From NCBI GenBank assembly GCA_963740555.1, contig CAVUES010000005.1, forward strand, positions 186,001 to 250,000: a DNA stretch of 64,000 nucleotides, in the 5' to 3' direction. The notes under the pieces were generated by a model, which was given only the letters and a program-made list of their open reading frames with translations, did not search any database and was not told where the DNA came from. Numbering within the stretch: the first letter of the stretch is position 1; each line of letters opens with the position of its first letter. Shown here piece by piece: positions 24,207 to 32,831 of the stretch. Made by a program: the position numbers and the translations under genes. Source of the stretch: Mayfieldus sp963740555. GTDB taxonomy: Bacteria > Actinomycetota > Thermoleophilia > Solirubrobacterales > 70-9.

Positions 24207-25130
24207 ATGGCGCGAGCTATCTGGTCAGGAACGATCAGCTTCGGCCTGCTGAACGTGCCGGTGAAGCTGTACAGCGCGGTGTCGCGCAAGACGATCCGCT
24301 TCAACGAGCTGCGCGAGTCCGACGGCTCACGGGTGCGCCATAAGCGGGTCGCCGAGTCGGACGAGAAGGAGGTCCCCTACGAGGAGATCGTCAAGGGCTA
24401 TGAGATCTCCCCGGACCGCTACGTGATCCTGAGCCGCGACGAGCTCGAGGAGCTCAACCCCGCGAAGACGCGGGCGATCGAGATCCAGGACTTCGTCGAC
24501 ATCGAGCAGATCGACCCGATCTACTTCGACAGCCCCTACTACCTCGCCCCGGCCGAGGGCGCCGAGAAGGCCTACGGCCTGCTCGTCAAGGCGATGCAGA
24601 GCGCCGGCAAGGCAGCGATCGCCCGCTTCGTGCTTCGCAACAAGGAGCATCTGGCGGCGATCCGGCCGATGGACGGGGTCCTGACCCTGACAACGATGCG
24701 CTTCGCCGACGAGGTCGTCTCGCCCGGCGAGCTGGAGGACGTGCTCCCCGATTCGGCGCCGCGGGTCGAGAAGCGCGAGCGCGAGATGGCAGAGAAGCTG
24801 ATCGACTCGCTGGCGGGCGACTTCGAGCCGGACAAGTACCGCGACGAGTACCGCGAGCAGCTGCTGTCGCTGATCGAGCAAAAGGCGCAGGGCAAGGAGA
24901 TAGTCGCCCACGAGGGCGAAGAGCCCGAGCCGACCAAGGCGCCCGACTTGATGGCCGCGCTGGAGGAGAGCCTCGCCGCGGTCAAGGGCGAGGAGCTGGG
25001 TGGTGACGGCGGGGCAAAGCGCAAGCCAAAGCGCAAACCTGCCGCCAAGGCGTCGAGCTCAGCGCGTCGCAAGTCATCGGGCTCGTCGAGCCGCACGAAG
25101 TCGAAGCCCCGCTCCAAGTCGAAGTCCTAG
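24207..25130 (+). CDS. ku: Ku protein, non-homologous end joining
   Basis: Ku binds DNA double-strand ends for NHEJ. The 307-residue protein has the bacterial Ku core: ARAIWSGTISFGLLNVPVKLYSA, RHKRVAESDEKEVPYEEIVKGYE, FVDIEQIDPIYFDSPYYLAP and LTLTTMRFADEVVSP. After about residue 265 the chain is a Lys/Ser/Arg tail (KPKRKPAAKASSSARRKSSG and beyond), which in other bacteria aids DNA binding. The LigD-type polymerase gene follows after 3 bp and is presumably cotranscribed. Confidence 0.96.
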   Translation: MARAIWSGTISFGLLNVPVKLYSAVSRKTIRFNELRESDGSRVRHKRVAESDEKEVPYEEIVKGYEISPDRYVILSRDELEELNPAKTRAIEIQDFVDIEQIDPIYFDSPYYLAPAEGAEKAYGLLVKAMQSAGKAAIARFVLRNKEHLAAIRPMDGVLTLTTMRFADEVVSPGELEDVLPDSAPRVEKREREMAEKLIDSLAGDFEPDKYRDEYREQLLSLIEQKAQGKEIVAHEGEEPEPTKAPDLMAALEESLAAVKGEELGGDGGAKRKPKRKPAAKASSSARRKSSGSSSRTKSKPRSKSKS

Positions 25131-25133
25131 CCC

Positions 25134-26078
25134 TTGGCGGCGAAGGCCCGCGAGGTCGAGGTCGACGGGCGTGAGCTGAAGCTCACCAACCTGGACAAGG
25201 TCCTGTACCCGAAGACGGGCTTCACGAAGGGCGAGATGATCGACTACTACGCCCGCATCGCGGACGTGATGGTCCCCCACCTCGCGGGCCGGGCGGTGAC
25301 GCTGCGCCGCTTCCCCGAGGGTGTCGAGAACCTCGACGCGGCGTTCTTCGAGAAGCGCTGCCCAAAGCACCGGCCGAAGTGGGTGAAGACCGCGACCGTG
25401 ACCGCCGGGCCGCATGCCGGCAAGATCGACTTCTGCGTCTGCGACGGCCGCCCGACCCTGATCTGGATGGCGCAGCTGGCGACGATCGAGCTTCACCCGT
25501 CTCTGTCGATCGCTCGCAGGCCCGCGCAGCCGACAGTTCTCGCCTTCGACCTCGACCCCGGCCCGCCGGCCAACGTCGTCGACTGCTGCCGGATCGCGCT
25601 GCAGCTGCGAGAGATGTTCGGGCACTTCGACCTGCGGTGCTTCCCGAAGACGACCGGCTCCAAGGGGCTTCAGGTGTACCTGCCGCTGAACACCAAGTCG
25701 CACTACGACGAGACCAAGCCGTTCGCCAAGGCGATGGCGCAATTCCTCGAGAAGCAGACCGGCAAGGTCGTCTCGAAGATGAGCAAGGAGATCCGCAAGG
25801 GAAAGGTGTTCGTCGACTGGAGCCAGAACCACCCGCGCAAGACAACGGTGGCCGTCTACTCGATGCGGGCCCGCGAGCATCCGACCGTCTCGACCCCGGT
25901 GAGCTGGGACGAGGTCGAGCGCTGCGCCCACAACGGCGACGCCGACCTGCTCGTCTTCGAGACCGCAGACGTGCTGAAGCGGGTCTCCAAGCACGGCGAC
26001 CTGTTCGCGCCGGTGCTGGAGCTGGAGCAGAAGCTGCCGAGCTTCGCGAAGCTGGCCGGCAGCCCGGCCGCCGACTAA
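25134..26078 (+). CDS. ligD (polymerase only): LigD-type NHEJ polymerase/primase domain protein
   Basis: This 314-residue stand-alone polymerase domain of the archaeo-eukaryotic primase superfamily fills gaps during NHEJ. Visible motifs are LTNLDKVLYPKTGFTKGEMIDYY, the catalytic acid pair in LAFDLDPGPPANVVD, FPKTTGSKGLQVYLPL and VFVDWSQNHPRKTTVAVYSMR. No ligase or nuclease domain is attached, unlike mycobacterial LigD, so an ATP-dependent ligase must be encoded elsewhere. The start is a TTG 3 bp after the ku stop. It is convergent with the patatin gene, 5 bp away. Confidence 0.93.
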   Translation: MAAKAREVEVDGRELKLTNLDKVLYPKTGFTKGEMIDYYARIADVMVPHLAGRAVTLRRFPEGVENLDAAFFEKRCPKHRPKWVKTATVTAGPHAGKIDFCVCDGRPTLIWMAQLATIELHPSLSIARRPAQPTVLAFDLDPGPPANVVDCCRIALQLREMFGHFDLRCFPKTTGSKGLQVYLPLNTKSHYDETKPFAKAMAQFLEKQTGKVVSKMSKEIRKGKVFVDWSQNHPRKTTVAVYSMRAREHPTVSTPVSWDEVERCAHNGDADLLVFETADVLKRVSKHGDLFAPVLELEQKLPSFAKLAGSPAAD

Positions 26079-26083
26079 CGCGG

Positions 26084-27160
26084 CTAGGAGCCGGCGACCG
26101 CAGGGCGCGGCGGAAGCTCGCGCCAGTCCGGCCACTCCGAAGGTGGACCGGGTGGGCGGCGGACCCTCTGGGGGTGGCCGGGCGGGAGCTCGGCGAGCAG
26201 CTCGCTGATCGCGGGCTCGCGGAGCTGCTCGGCGACGGTTCGCCGGGCCACCTCGATCACCCGGTTGCGATTCTTCCGGCTCATCAGGTTCGGCCCCATC
26301 GCCTCGATGTCGTCGCCGACTGGCTGGATGAGGACGACCTCGGTGCCGGCCGCGACCAGTTTCTTGGCCTCGCTGCCCAGCCTCCGGCCGGAGGCACGGC
26401 GGAAGACGATGTTGAAGGCGTCGCGCGGGTTGATGGCGCGAATCGGGTGCAGGGTCGAGGTCGGGTTCAGGCAGATGACGAGGTCGAGATCCTCGGCGCG
26501 CAGCAGGTCGAGGTTGGAGGCCGAATAGATGCCGCCGTCGACGTAGCGGCGCTCGCCGATCGTCACCGGGTGGTAGATGCCGGGGATCGCGCAGGAGGCG
26601 GCGACCGCGTCGGCGAGGTCGGCCTCGGGGGCGTCGGTGCGCCCGAACGGCACCCGCCTCCCGGTCCCGTAGTCGCAGGCGACGATCCAGAGGTTCGGAT
26701 GCGGGCTCCAGCCGCTCGGCACCACCCGGCGAATCGTCGCCTTCAGCGACTCCGTGGAGAACACGCCGCGCGGAAACCAGCCGCTGAACACGGTTGCCGG
26801 CGTGTAGCTGCGGGGGCTGCCGAGGGTGCGCAGCGCCAACCGCCAGGAGCCGGGACCGATCGGCGGCAGCGCGCGTTCCAGCTCGAAGCGCGCCCCGGCG
26901 GCGCGGTCGGCGTCGGCGGCCGGTCTGCCATCGGCGTCGACGACGCCCTCGAAGGTCTCGCCGCGCGAGTGGGCCACCATGAACCAGGGCGGCACGCCGG
27001 AGGCGCAGAGCGCCGCGATCATCGAACCCGCCGAGGTTCCCACCACGTAATCGGCGTCCGCCGGGTCCCAGCCCGTCTGCTCGGCGAGGGCGTCCAGGCC
27101 GCCGGTCAGCCAGGCACCCCCCTGGATCCCGCCGGCGCCGAGGACGAGGCCGATCCTCAT
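26084..27160 (-). CDS. Patatin-like phospholipase
   Basis: This 358-residue patatin-family acyl hydrolase has the oxyanion hole GLVLGAGGIQGGAW and the nucleophile elbow VVGTSAGSMIAAL (Ser of GTSAG). The catalytic Asp lies in RYVDGGIYSASNLDLL (DGG). There is no signal peptide, so it is probably cytoplasmic or peripheral. The tail is Pro-rich. The physiological lipid substrate is unknown. Confidence 0.92.
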   Translation of the reverse strand: MRIGLVLGAGGIQGGAWLTGGLDALAEQTGWDPADADYVVGTSAGSMIAALCASGVPPWFMVAHSRGETFEGVVDADGRPAADADRAAGARFELERALPPIGPGSWRLALRTLGSPRSYTPATVFSGWFPRGVFSTESLKATIRRVVPSGWSPHPNLWIVACDYGTGRRVPFGRTDAPEADLADAVAASCAIPGIYHPVTIGERRYVDGGIYSASNLDLLRAEDLDLVICLNPTSTLHPIRAINPRDAFNIVFRRASGRRLGSEAKKLVAAGTEVVLIQPVGDDIEAMGPNLMSRKNRNRVIEVARRTVAEQLREPAISELLAELPPGHPQRVRRPPGPPSEWPDWRELPPRPAVAGS

Positions 27161-27279
27161 CGGTCAGGCCTCAGCGGGGTGATGACGGGCTGAATACCGA
27201 AGGCGGTCATGCGACAACCCTACGGGTCGGCTTCTCACTCCTCGAAGGGGGCGCGCATGATGAAGCGATTGCCGGCCAA

Positions 27280-27570
27280 CTAGCGCGTGTAGAAGTGGGC
27301 ACGGGTGCCAGCAGCCTGCACGCTCATCGTCTGGCAGCAGGAGCGTTTCCAATCGTCGCGTGGATAACGCTCGAGCACGGCCTGGACTGTCTCCTGATCG
27401 AGGTCCCAATGGCGAAACCCGGTCTGGTCCAGACGCGCGCCGGCGAACAGCAAGTATGCCTCGGGGGTGTCGCCGCGTCCAACGTAGAGATTCGCGTGAA
27501 GCGTGATCGCCTCCGCCGCTGCTTGGGAGCGGCCCCGCTCCCAGCCGGCTCGGGCCGCGAGCTCGCGCAC
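27280..27570 (-). CDS. Small hypothetical protein, possibly a remnant
   Basis: This 96-codon frame starts with a GTG and reads RELAARAGWERGRSQAAAEA at its start and AYLLFAGARLDQTGFRHWDL in the middle. Codon choice is G/C-rich at third positions, as expected for a real gene here. The frame stays open 30 codons upstream of the GTG without a usable start, back to a TAG at 27661, which could mean a lost 5' end or a frameshift. I recognise no domain. It stands alone in a loosely packed stretch between the patatin and VOC genes. Confidence 0.35.
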   Translation of the reverse strand: MRELAARAGWERGRSQAAAEAITLHANLYVGRGDTPEAYLLFAGARLDQTGFRHWDLDQETVQAVLERYPRDDWKRSCCQTMSVQAAGTRAHFYTR

Positions 27571-27697
27571 GGCAGCCGCAGCTGTGTAGGTAAGGCAGCA
27601 GGGCCGGCCGTCCGGTGTGCTGTGGCTCGGCGAACCCGATGTCGTGCACAGAGACGCGACCTAGAGCATCACGCACGCCAGGGCGCCTAAGGGGGCT

Positions 27698-27757
27698 CCT
27701 GGTCGCGACGACGACGACGCGCGGTCCCAGCCGGGACCGCGCGCCTGCGTCACCAGG
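27698..27757 (-). terminator. Long hairpin downstream of the VOC gene
   Basis: A perfect 11-bp stem, CGCGCGGTCCC with GGGACCGCGCG around AGCC, is nested in outer arms CCTGGT and ACCAGG. It begins about 20 nt beyond the stop of the VOC gene on the minus strand. There is no T-run, so it would be a non-canonical terminator or an mRNA 3' stabiliser. Confidence 0.5.
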
Positions 27758-27775
27758 TAGTTAGTCGGCCACCCG

Positions 27776-28171
27776 TCAGCTGCGGTCGACCACGAAAAGG
27801 GAGTTGCCGTCCTGATCGCGGAGGAAGAACATCGGCGGGACGGGATCTCCCATCCGCATGACCTCCTCGTCGACGTCGACTCCGCGGTCCCGCAGGGCCG
27901 CATGGTCGGCGTCGATGTCGTCGCTCGAAAGGGCCACGCGAGTCTCGACCCCGGTCGGGTCGCCCTTGCGCGGGGGAACCAGAGCCAGCACCGTCGAGGC
28001 GCCAGGCGGGGCCACCTCGATCCAGCGCTCGCCATCACCGAATGGGGTGTCCGAGCGCTTCTCGAATCCGAGCTTGTCGACGTAGAAGTCGAGCGCCCGT
28101 TCCTGGTCGCTGACGGGAACGATCACCACCCCAATCTCGGTGATGTGGGTCCCGGTCTCGGTCTTGGTCAT
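27776..28171 (-). CDS. VOC/glyoxalase-superfamily protein
   Basis: This 131-residue protein has two beta-alpha-beta-beta-beta modules: IGVVIVPVSDQERALDFYVDKLGFE and later LRDRGVDVDEEV with PPMFFLRDQDGNSLFVVD. These are typical of the vicinal oxygen chelate fold (glyoxalase, dioxygenase or bleomycin-resistance relatives). Metal ligands cannot be assigned with certainty. The ATG at 28171 has a strong AGGAGG-type Shine-Dalgarno; the ORF extends 20 codons further upstream without support. Confidence 0.85.
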   Translation of the reverse strand: MTKTETGTHITEIGVVIVPVSDQERALDFYVDKLGFEKRSDTPFGDGERWIEVAPPGASTVLALVPPRKGDPTGVETRVALSSDDIDADHAALRDRGVDVDEEVMRMGDPVPPMFFLRDQDGNSLFVVDRS

Positions 28172-28255
28172 TTTCGATCCTCCTGTTCGTCGGGTTGCCC
28201 TACTAAGACCGCCCGGCCCCGCGAAATTCATCGGCCATGCGGATCGGCAACCGCG

Positions 28256-29797
28256 TCAGTCGAGCGTCTGGCGCACCACGGGCTGGCGGTTCGCCTTCAC
28301 CTCGTCGAGACGGCGCACCGGCGTCGTGTAGGGCGCCTGCTTGGCGATCTCCGGATCGCTCTCGGCCTCCTCGAGGATGCTCTCGATCGCGTCGGCGAAG
28401 GCGTCGAGGTTCTCCCGCGGCTCGGTCTCGGTCGGCTCGACCATCAGCGCCTCGTCGACCAGCAGCGGAAAGTAGACGGTCGGCGGATGGAAGCCGAAGT
28501 CGAGCAGCCGCTTGGCGACGTCGAGGGTCTGCACCCCGAGCTCGTTCTTCGCCGGCTTGCCCGAGAGGACGAACTCGTGCATGCAGAGGCGGTCGAAGGC
28601 GACCGGCAGATAGCGGCCCGCGCGGCCCTTCTGAAGGCGCGCCAGCAGGTAGTTGGCGTTCAGCACCGCGGTCTCCGAAGCCTCGGCGAGGCCGTCGCCG
28701 CCGAGGCTGAGCATGTAGGCGAGCGAGCGGACGAAGACGCCGAAGTTGCCCTGAAAGCCGCGCAGGCGCCCGATCGACTTCGGGCGCTCGTAGTCGAGGT
28801 CGAAGGAGGGCTCCGAGCCGTTGGCTCCCTCCCGACGCACGACCTGCGGGCGGGGCAAGTACGGCTCGATCCGATCGGAGACCGCGATCGGCCCCCCGCC
28901 GGGCCCGCCTCCCCCGTGCGGCTGCGAGAACGACTTGTGCAGGTTGACGTGGACGATGTCGAAGCCCATGTCGCCGGGCCGCGAGTGGCCCATGATCGCG
29001 TTCAGGTTGGCGCCGTCGTAGTAGAGGGTGCCGCCGACGCCGTGCACGATCGCCGCCATCTCGGCGATGTTCTCGTCGAAGAGGCCGAGCGTGTTCGGGT
29101 TGGTCAGCATCAGGCAGGCAACGTCGTCCGTGGCCTTGGCGCGCAGGTCGTCCAACTCCACCCCGCCGCGCTCGTTGGTCGCCACCTTGACCACCTCGTA
29201 TCCGGCCATCGTCACCGAGGCCGGGTTGGTCCCGTGGGAGGTGTCGGGGGTCAGCACCCGGTGCCGTTGCTCGCCGCGGTCGGCGTGGTAGGCGCGGGTC
29301 AGCAGCAGCCCGGCGAGCTCGCCGTGAGAGCCCGCCGACGGCTGAAGGCTGACATGGGGCAGGCCGCAGATCTCCGCCAGCGTCTCCTGCAGCGTCCACA
29401 TCAGCTCCAGCGCCCCCTGAGCCCGCTTCGGGTCCTGGGCGGGGTGAAGCCGGGCGTGGCCTGGCAGCGCCGCCACCCGCTCGTTGAGCCGCGGGTTGTG
29501 CTTCATCGTGCAGGAGCCGAGCGGATAGAAGCCGCTGTCGAGGTCGAAGTTGCGACGCGACACGCGGTTGTAGTGGCGCACGATCTCGGGCTCGGCGATC
29601 TCCGGCAGGCGGGGCGCCTCGGCGCGCAAGAGCCGCTCCGGGATCAGCTCCGAAAGCGGCTGCTCGGGGACCCCCGATTCGGGGATCGCCGCCGCCCGTC
29701 GCCCGGGCTCGGACTTCTCGAAGATCGTCAGCACCGGCTCGCGCTGCTGCGCGCTGGGGATGGCGGCGCTTGTGGGCGGCGCCGCGGACAAGGTCAT
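28256..29797 (-). CDS. gcvPB: Glycine dehydrogenase (decarboxylating), subunit 2
   Basis: This is the PLP-binding half of the P-protein of the glycine cleavage system. The 513-residue protein has RNFDLDSGFYPLGSCTMKHNPR, SLQPSAGSHGELAGLL and TPDTSHGTNPASVTMAGYE. The PLP lysine lies in VHVNLHKSFSQPHGGGGPGGG. It overlaps gcvPA by ATGA, as expected for the split two-subunit enzyme. It closes the gcvT-gcvH-gcvPA-gcvPB operon. Confidence 0.96.
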   Translation of the reverse strand: MTLSAAPPTSAAIPSAQQREPVLTIFEKSEPGRRAAAIPESGVPEQPLSELIPERLLRAEAPRLPEIAEPEIVRHYNRVSRRNFDLDSGFYPLGSCTMKHNPRLNERVAALPGHARLHPAQDPKRAQGALELMWTLQETLAEICGLPHVSLQPSAGSHGELAGLLLTRAYHADRGEQRHRVLTPDTSHGTNPASVTMAGYEVVKVATNERGGVELDDLRAKATDDVACLMLTNPNTLGLFDENIAEMAAIVHGVGGTLYYDGANLNAIMGHSRPGDMGFDIVHVNLHKSFSQPHGGGGPGGGPIAVSDRIEPYLPRPQVVRREGANGSEPSFDLDYERPKSIGRLRGFQGNFGVFVRSLAYMLSLGGDGLAEASETAVLNANYLLARLQKGRAGRYLPVAFDRLCMHEFVLSGKPAKNELGVQTLDVAKRLLDFGFHPPTVYFPLLVDEALMVEPTETEPRENLDAFADAIESILEEAESDPEIAKQAPYTTPVRRLDEVKANRQPVVRQTLD

Positions 29798-31203
29798 CGC
29801 GCGGCCTCCACGTGAGGCGCCTTTGTCGCCCTATCCGCGACAAAGGCGCCTCGACTGGCCCTGACCGCGTCGCCCAGCGCCTCGGCGAGCTTGTCGATCT
29901 GCTCCTTTGTGCGGCGTTCGGTGATCGCGACCAGAAGCCCATCGGCGTACTCGGGGTACTCGCGCCCCAGCGGATAGCCGGCGGCGATGCCCCGCTCGGC
30001 GCAGCGGTCGAGCACCTCGGCGACGGGCTCGTCGAGGCGGAGCGCGAACTCGCGCGCCACCGGCGCCTCGTGCAGAAGCTCGACTCCGTCGACGGCGCCG
30101 AGGCGCTCGCGCGCGTAGGCGGTGCGCTGGACCAGCAGCTCGCCGAGCTCGCGGTAGCCCTGACGCCCCAGCCAGGCGAGGTGGACGATCGCGGCGAGCG
30201 CGTTCAGCGCCTGCGCGGTGCAGATGTTGTGGGTCGCCTTCTCGCGCCGGATGTGCTGCTCGCGGGTCTGCAGTGTGAGCACGAACCCCCGCCTCCCATC
30301 CGCGTCGATGGTCTCGCCGGCGATGCGCCCCGGCATACGGCGGATGTGCTCCTCGGTCGCGCAGAAGAAGCCGAACGAGGGGCCGCCGAAGTCGAGCCGG
30401 TTGCCGAGCGGCTGGCCCTCGCCGACGGCGACGTCGGCGCCGCACTCGCCGGGTGGCTTCAGGACCCCCAGCGTCATCGGGTCGCAGGCGACGATCAGCA
30501 GAGCGCCGTGCTGCTTCGCCGCCGCACCCAGGGCCTCGACGTCCTCGACCGCACCGAGGAAGTTGGGGCTCTGCAGGAAGACGGCGGCGGTCTCGGCGTC
30601 GACCGCATCGGCCAGTGCCGCCGCGTCGGTGAGGCCGTCCTCGATCCCGACCTCGACCAGATCCGCGCCATAACCGGCCGCGTAGGTGGCCAGGGTCTCG
30701 CGGCTGTGCGGGTGCACGCCGCGCGAGACGACGAAGCGCGAGCGCCCGGTGGCGCCAATCGCCAGATAGCCGGCCGAGGCGACCGTCGACGGCCCCTCGT
30801 AAAGGCCGGCGCTGGACACCGGAAGCGCAGTCAGCTCCGAGATCGCGGTCTGGAACTCGAACATCACCTGAAGGCCGCCCTGGGAGACCTCTGGCTGGTA
30901 GGGGGTGTAGGGGGTCAGGAACTCGGACCGCTGGGTGATCGCGTCGACGATCGCCGGCGTGTAGTGGTCGTACATCCCCGCCCCCAGAAAGCAGATCTCA
31001 TGCTCGGCGTCGGCGTTGCGCTCCGCGAGAGCCGCCAACCGCTCGAACACCTCGTTTTCGCCCAGGCCGTCGGCGAGCTCGAGCGGGCGGCCGAGGCGCA
31101 CCGGCTCTGGAATCTGCTCGAAGAGCTCCTCGACCGAGTCGACGCCGATCTCGGCCAGCATCTCGGCCCGGTCTGCGTCTGTGGCGGACGTGTAGCGGGT
31201 CAG
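29794..31203 (-). CDS. gcvPA: Glycine dehydrogenase (decarboxylating), subunit 1
   Basis: This is the other half of the split P-protein. Motifs include FLGAGMYDHYTPAIVDAI, TPYTPYQPEVSQGGLQVMFEF, GLYEGPSTVASAGYLAIG and RREKATHNICTAQALNALAA. The first ATG (31161) leaves out a conserved opening. Fourteen in-frame codons upstream encode RYTSATDADRAE, which matches the family N terminus. The only candidate start there is a CTG at 31203, with GAGG close before it, so I extend the gene to that codon (469 residues). No ATG, GTG or TTG lies between it and the upstream stop. Confidence 0.9.
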   Translation of the reverse strand: MTRYTSATDADRAEMLAEIGVDSVEELFEQIPEPVRLGRPLELADGLGENEVFERLAALAERNADAEHEICFLGAGMYDHYTPAIVDAITQRSEFLTPYTPYQPEVSQGGLQVMFEFQTAISELTALPVSSAGLYEGPSTVASAGYLAIGATGRSRFVVSRGVHPHSRETLATYAAGYGADLVEVGIEDGLTDAAALADAVDAETAAVFLQSPNFLGAVEDVEALGAAAKQHGALLIVACDPMTLGVLKPPGECGADVAVGEGQPLGNRLDFGGPSFGFFCATEEHIRRMPGRIAGETIDADGRRGFVLTLQTREQHIRREKATHNICTAQALNALAAIVHLAWLGRQGYRELGELLVQRTAYARERLGAVDGVELLHEAPVAREFALRLDEPVAEVLDRCAERGIAAGYPLGREYPEYADGLLVAITERRTKEQIDKLAEALGDAVRASRGAFVADRATKAPHVEAAR

Positions 31204-31206
31204 GAG

Positions 31207-31230
31207 CTCGTTCCTCGTTCCTCGTTACTC
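31207..31230. repeat. Heptanucleotide tandem repeat, ACGAGGA type
   Basis: On the minus strand three 7-bp units of the form ACGAGGA lie immediately before the proposed CTG start of gcvPA. They may double as its Shine-Dalgarno region (GAGG). See the related repeat at 3771-3794. Confidence 0.65.
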
Positions 31231-31284
31231 GATGCTCGGGACATGCCTTCAGTTTGACGACCGACCGTCGCGAGCCCCCGAGGC

Positions 31285-31674
31285 CTACGACTCCTCGACC
31301 ATCTTCTGGTAGGCCGCGGCGTCCATCAGGCTCTCTGTCTCGGAGGGATCGGTGAGCTTCACCTTGACCATCCAGCCGTTGCCGTAAGGGTCGGAGTTGA
31401 TCGTCTCGGGGCCGTCCGACAGCGCCGCATTCGCCTCCGTGACCTCCCCCGAGAGCGGCGCGAAGACGTCAGAGACCGCCTTCACCGACTCGACCTCGGC
31501 GTAGGGTTGGTCCTTGGTGACCGCGGTGCCAACCTCGGGCGGGTCGTAGAAGACCACCTCGCCCAAAGAATCCTGCGCGTACCAGGTGACGCCGAAGGTC
31601 GCGCTGTCGCCCTCCACCTTCGCCCAATCGTGCTCGGGGTGGTACAGGAGGCCGTCGGGATACTTGTCGCTCAC
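31285..31674 (-). CDS. gcvH: Glycine cleavage system H protein
   Basis: This is the lipoyl carrier of the glycine cleavage system. The 129-residue protein has YHPEHDWAKVEGDSATFGVT and the lipoylation site EVESVKAVSDVFAPLSG (Lys 65). It also has NSDPYGNGWMVKVKL. It overlaps gcvT as ATGA, and gcvPA follows after about 80 bp. The length is standard. Confidence 0.97.
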   Translation of the reverse strand: MSDKYPDGLLYHPEHDWAKVEGDSATFGVTWYAQDSLGEVVFYDPPEVGTAVTKDQPYAEVESVKAVSDVFAPLSGEVTEANAALSDGPETINSDPYGNGWMVKVKLTDPSETESLMDAAAYQKMVEES

Positions 31675-32759
31675 GCTTTCTCCTTCTTGTAGAGGGGCTT
31701 GGATCCCACCTTTGCGGGGCGGCGCCGGCCGCGGACGTCAATCTCCAGCTCTGCCCCAGGCTCAGCTAGCTGAGCGGCAACGTATGCCATCCCAATCCCG
31801 ATCTCCAGCGAGGGCGAGAAGGTTCCGCTGGTCACCTCGCCGACCCGCTCGCCCTCCCGCAGCACCTCGTTGCCCGTTCGCGGAATGCCGCGGCCCTCGA
31901 TCGTGAACGGGACGAGCTTCTCGGCCGGCCCCTTCGCGCGGACGGCGGCGATCGCATCCGAGCCCACGAAGCCGGTCTGCTCATTGCAGCACCAGCCCAG
32001 CCCCGCCTCGATCGGATTGCGGTCCGGGGTCAGGTCCTGGCCGTGGAGGTGAAAGCAGACCTCGAGGCGCAGCGTGTCGCGGGCGCCAAGCCCGCAGGGG
32101 ACGACGCCGGCGTCGACAAGCTCGGTCCAGATCGCGGGGGCGATCTCGGGGTCGATCAGCAGCTCGACGCCGTCCTCGCCCGTGTAGCCGGTGCCGCAGA
32201 CCAGCGCCGGGCGGTCGCCGATTCGGACGACTTGCACCTGCATCCGCTCGGGCAGCTCGACACCCAGGGTCTCGGCGACGATCCGGCGGGCGTTGGGCCC
32301 CTGCACTGCGAGCATCGCGTAGCGATCGGCGACGTCGCGGACCGCGACGTCGAAGCCCTGTGTGTGGCGTCCAAGCCAATCGAGGTCGGTGTCGTGGTTG
32401 GCGGCGTTGGTGACAGTCAGGTAGCGATCGTCGCCGAGCCGGTATGTGAAGAGGTCGTCGATAACCCCGCCCTGCTCGTTGGTTAGGCAGGAATACTGGG
32501 CGCCGCCGATCTCGATCGCGGCGACGTCGTTGGAGAGCAGGTGCTGGAGGAACGCGAGCGCGCCCGGCCCCTCGGTCTCGACCTCGCCCATGTGGGAGAC
32601 GTCGAATATGCCGGCATGGGTGCGCACCGCGAGGTGCTCGGGCCGAATGCCGTCGTAGGAGACCGGCATCTCGAAGCCAGCAAAAGGCACGAGCTTCGCG
32701 CCCGCTTCTCGGTGGAGCTTGTAGAGCGGCGTACGCTTGAGGGAAGCGGCGGTGGCCAT
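31671..32759 (-). CDS. gcvT: Aminomethyltransferase (T protein)
   Basis: GcvT transfers the aminomethyl carbon to tetrahydrofolate. The 362-residue protein has KRTPLYKLHREAGAKLVPFAG, VRTHAGIFDVSHMGEVE, LACGTGYTGEDGVELL-like VCGTGYTGEDGVELLIDP and GLGARDTLRLEVCFHLHGQD. It is the first gene of the gcv operon and lies 186 bp from ftsZ. I saw no glycine riboswitch in that gap; it holds tandem and inverted repeats instead. Confidence 0.96.
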   Translation of the reverse strand: MATAASLKRTPLYKLHREAGAKLVPFAGFEMPVSYDGIRPEHLAVRTHAGIFDVSHMGEVETEGPGALAFLQHLLSNDVAAIEIGGAQYSCLTNEQGGVIDDLFTYRLGDDRYLTVTNAANHDTDLDWLGRHTQGFDVAVRDVADRYAMLAVQGPNARRIVAETLGVELPERMQVQVVRIGDRPALVCGTGYTGEDGVELLIDPEIAPAIWTELVDAGVVPCGLGARDTLRLEVCFHLHGQDLTPDRNPIEAGLGWCCNEQTGFVGSDAIAAVRAKGPAEKLVPFTIEGRGIPRTGNEVLREGERVGEVTSGTFSPSLEIGIGMAYVAAQLAEPGAELEIDVRGRRRPAKVGSKPLYKKEKA

Positions 32760-32771
32760 GTCCGCAGGCTA

Positions 32772-32831
32772 GATGAACCGAGGGCTAGGCCGATGAACCG
32801 AGGGCCAGGCCGATGAACCGAGGGCCAGGCC
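32772..32831. repeat. 20-bp tandem repeat, three copies, before gcvT
   Basis: Three head-to-tail 20-bp units, consensus GATGAACCGAGGGCCAGGCC, lie 12 bp upstream of the gcvT start. One base differs in the first unit. They would form part of the gcvT 5' leader. Confidence 0.85.

Noticed and set aside
27902..29815. Long plus-strand ORF of 637 codons
   Set aside because: It is a shadow of gcvPB and the VOC gene, with low-complexity Arg/Gly composition and no domain.
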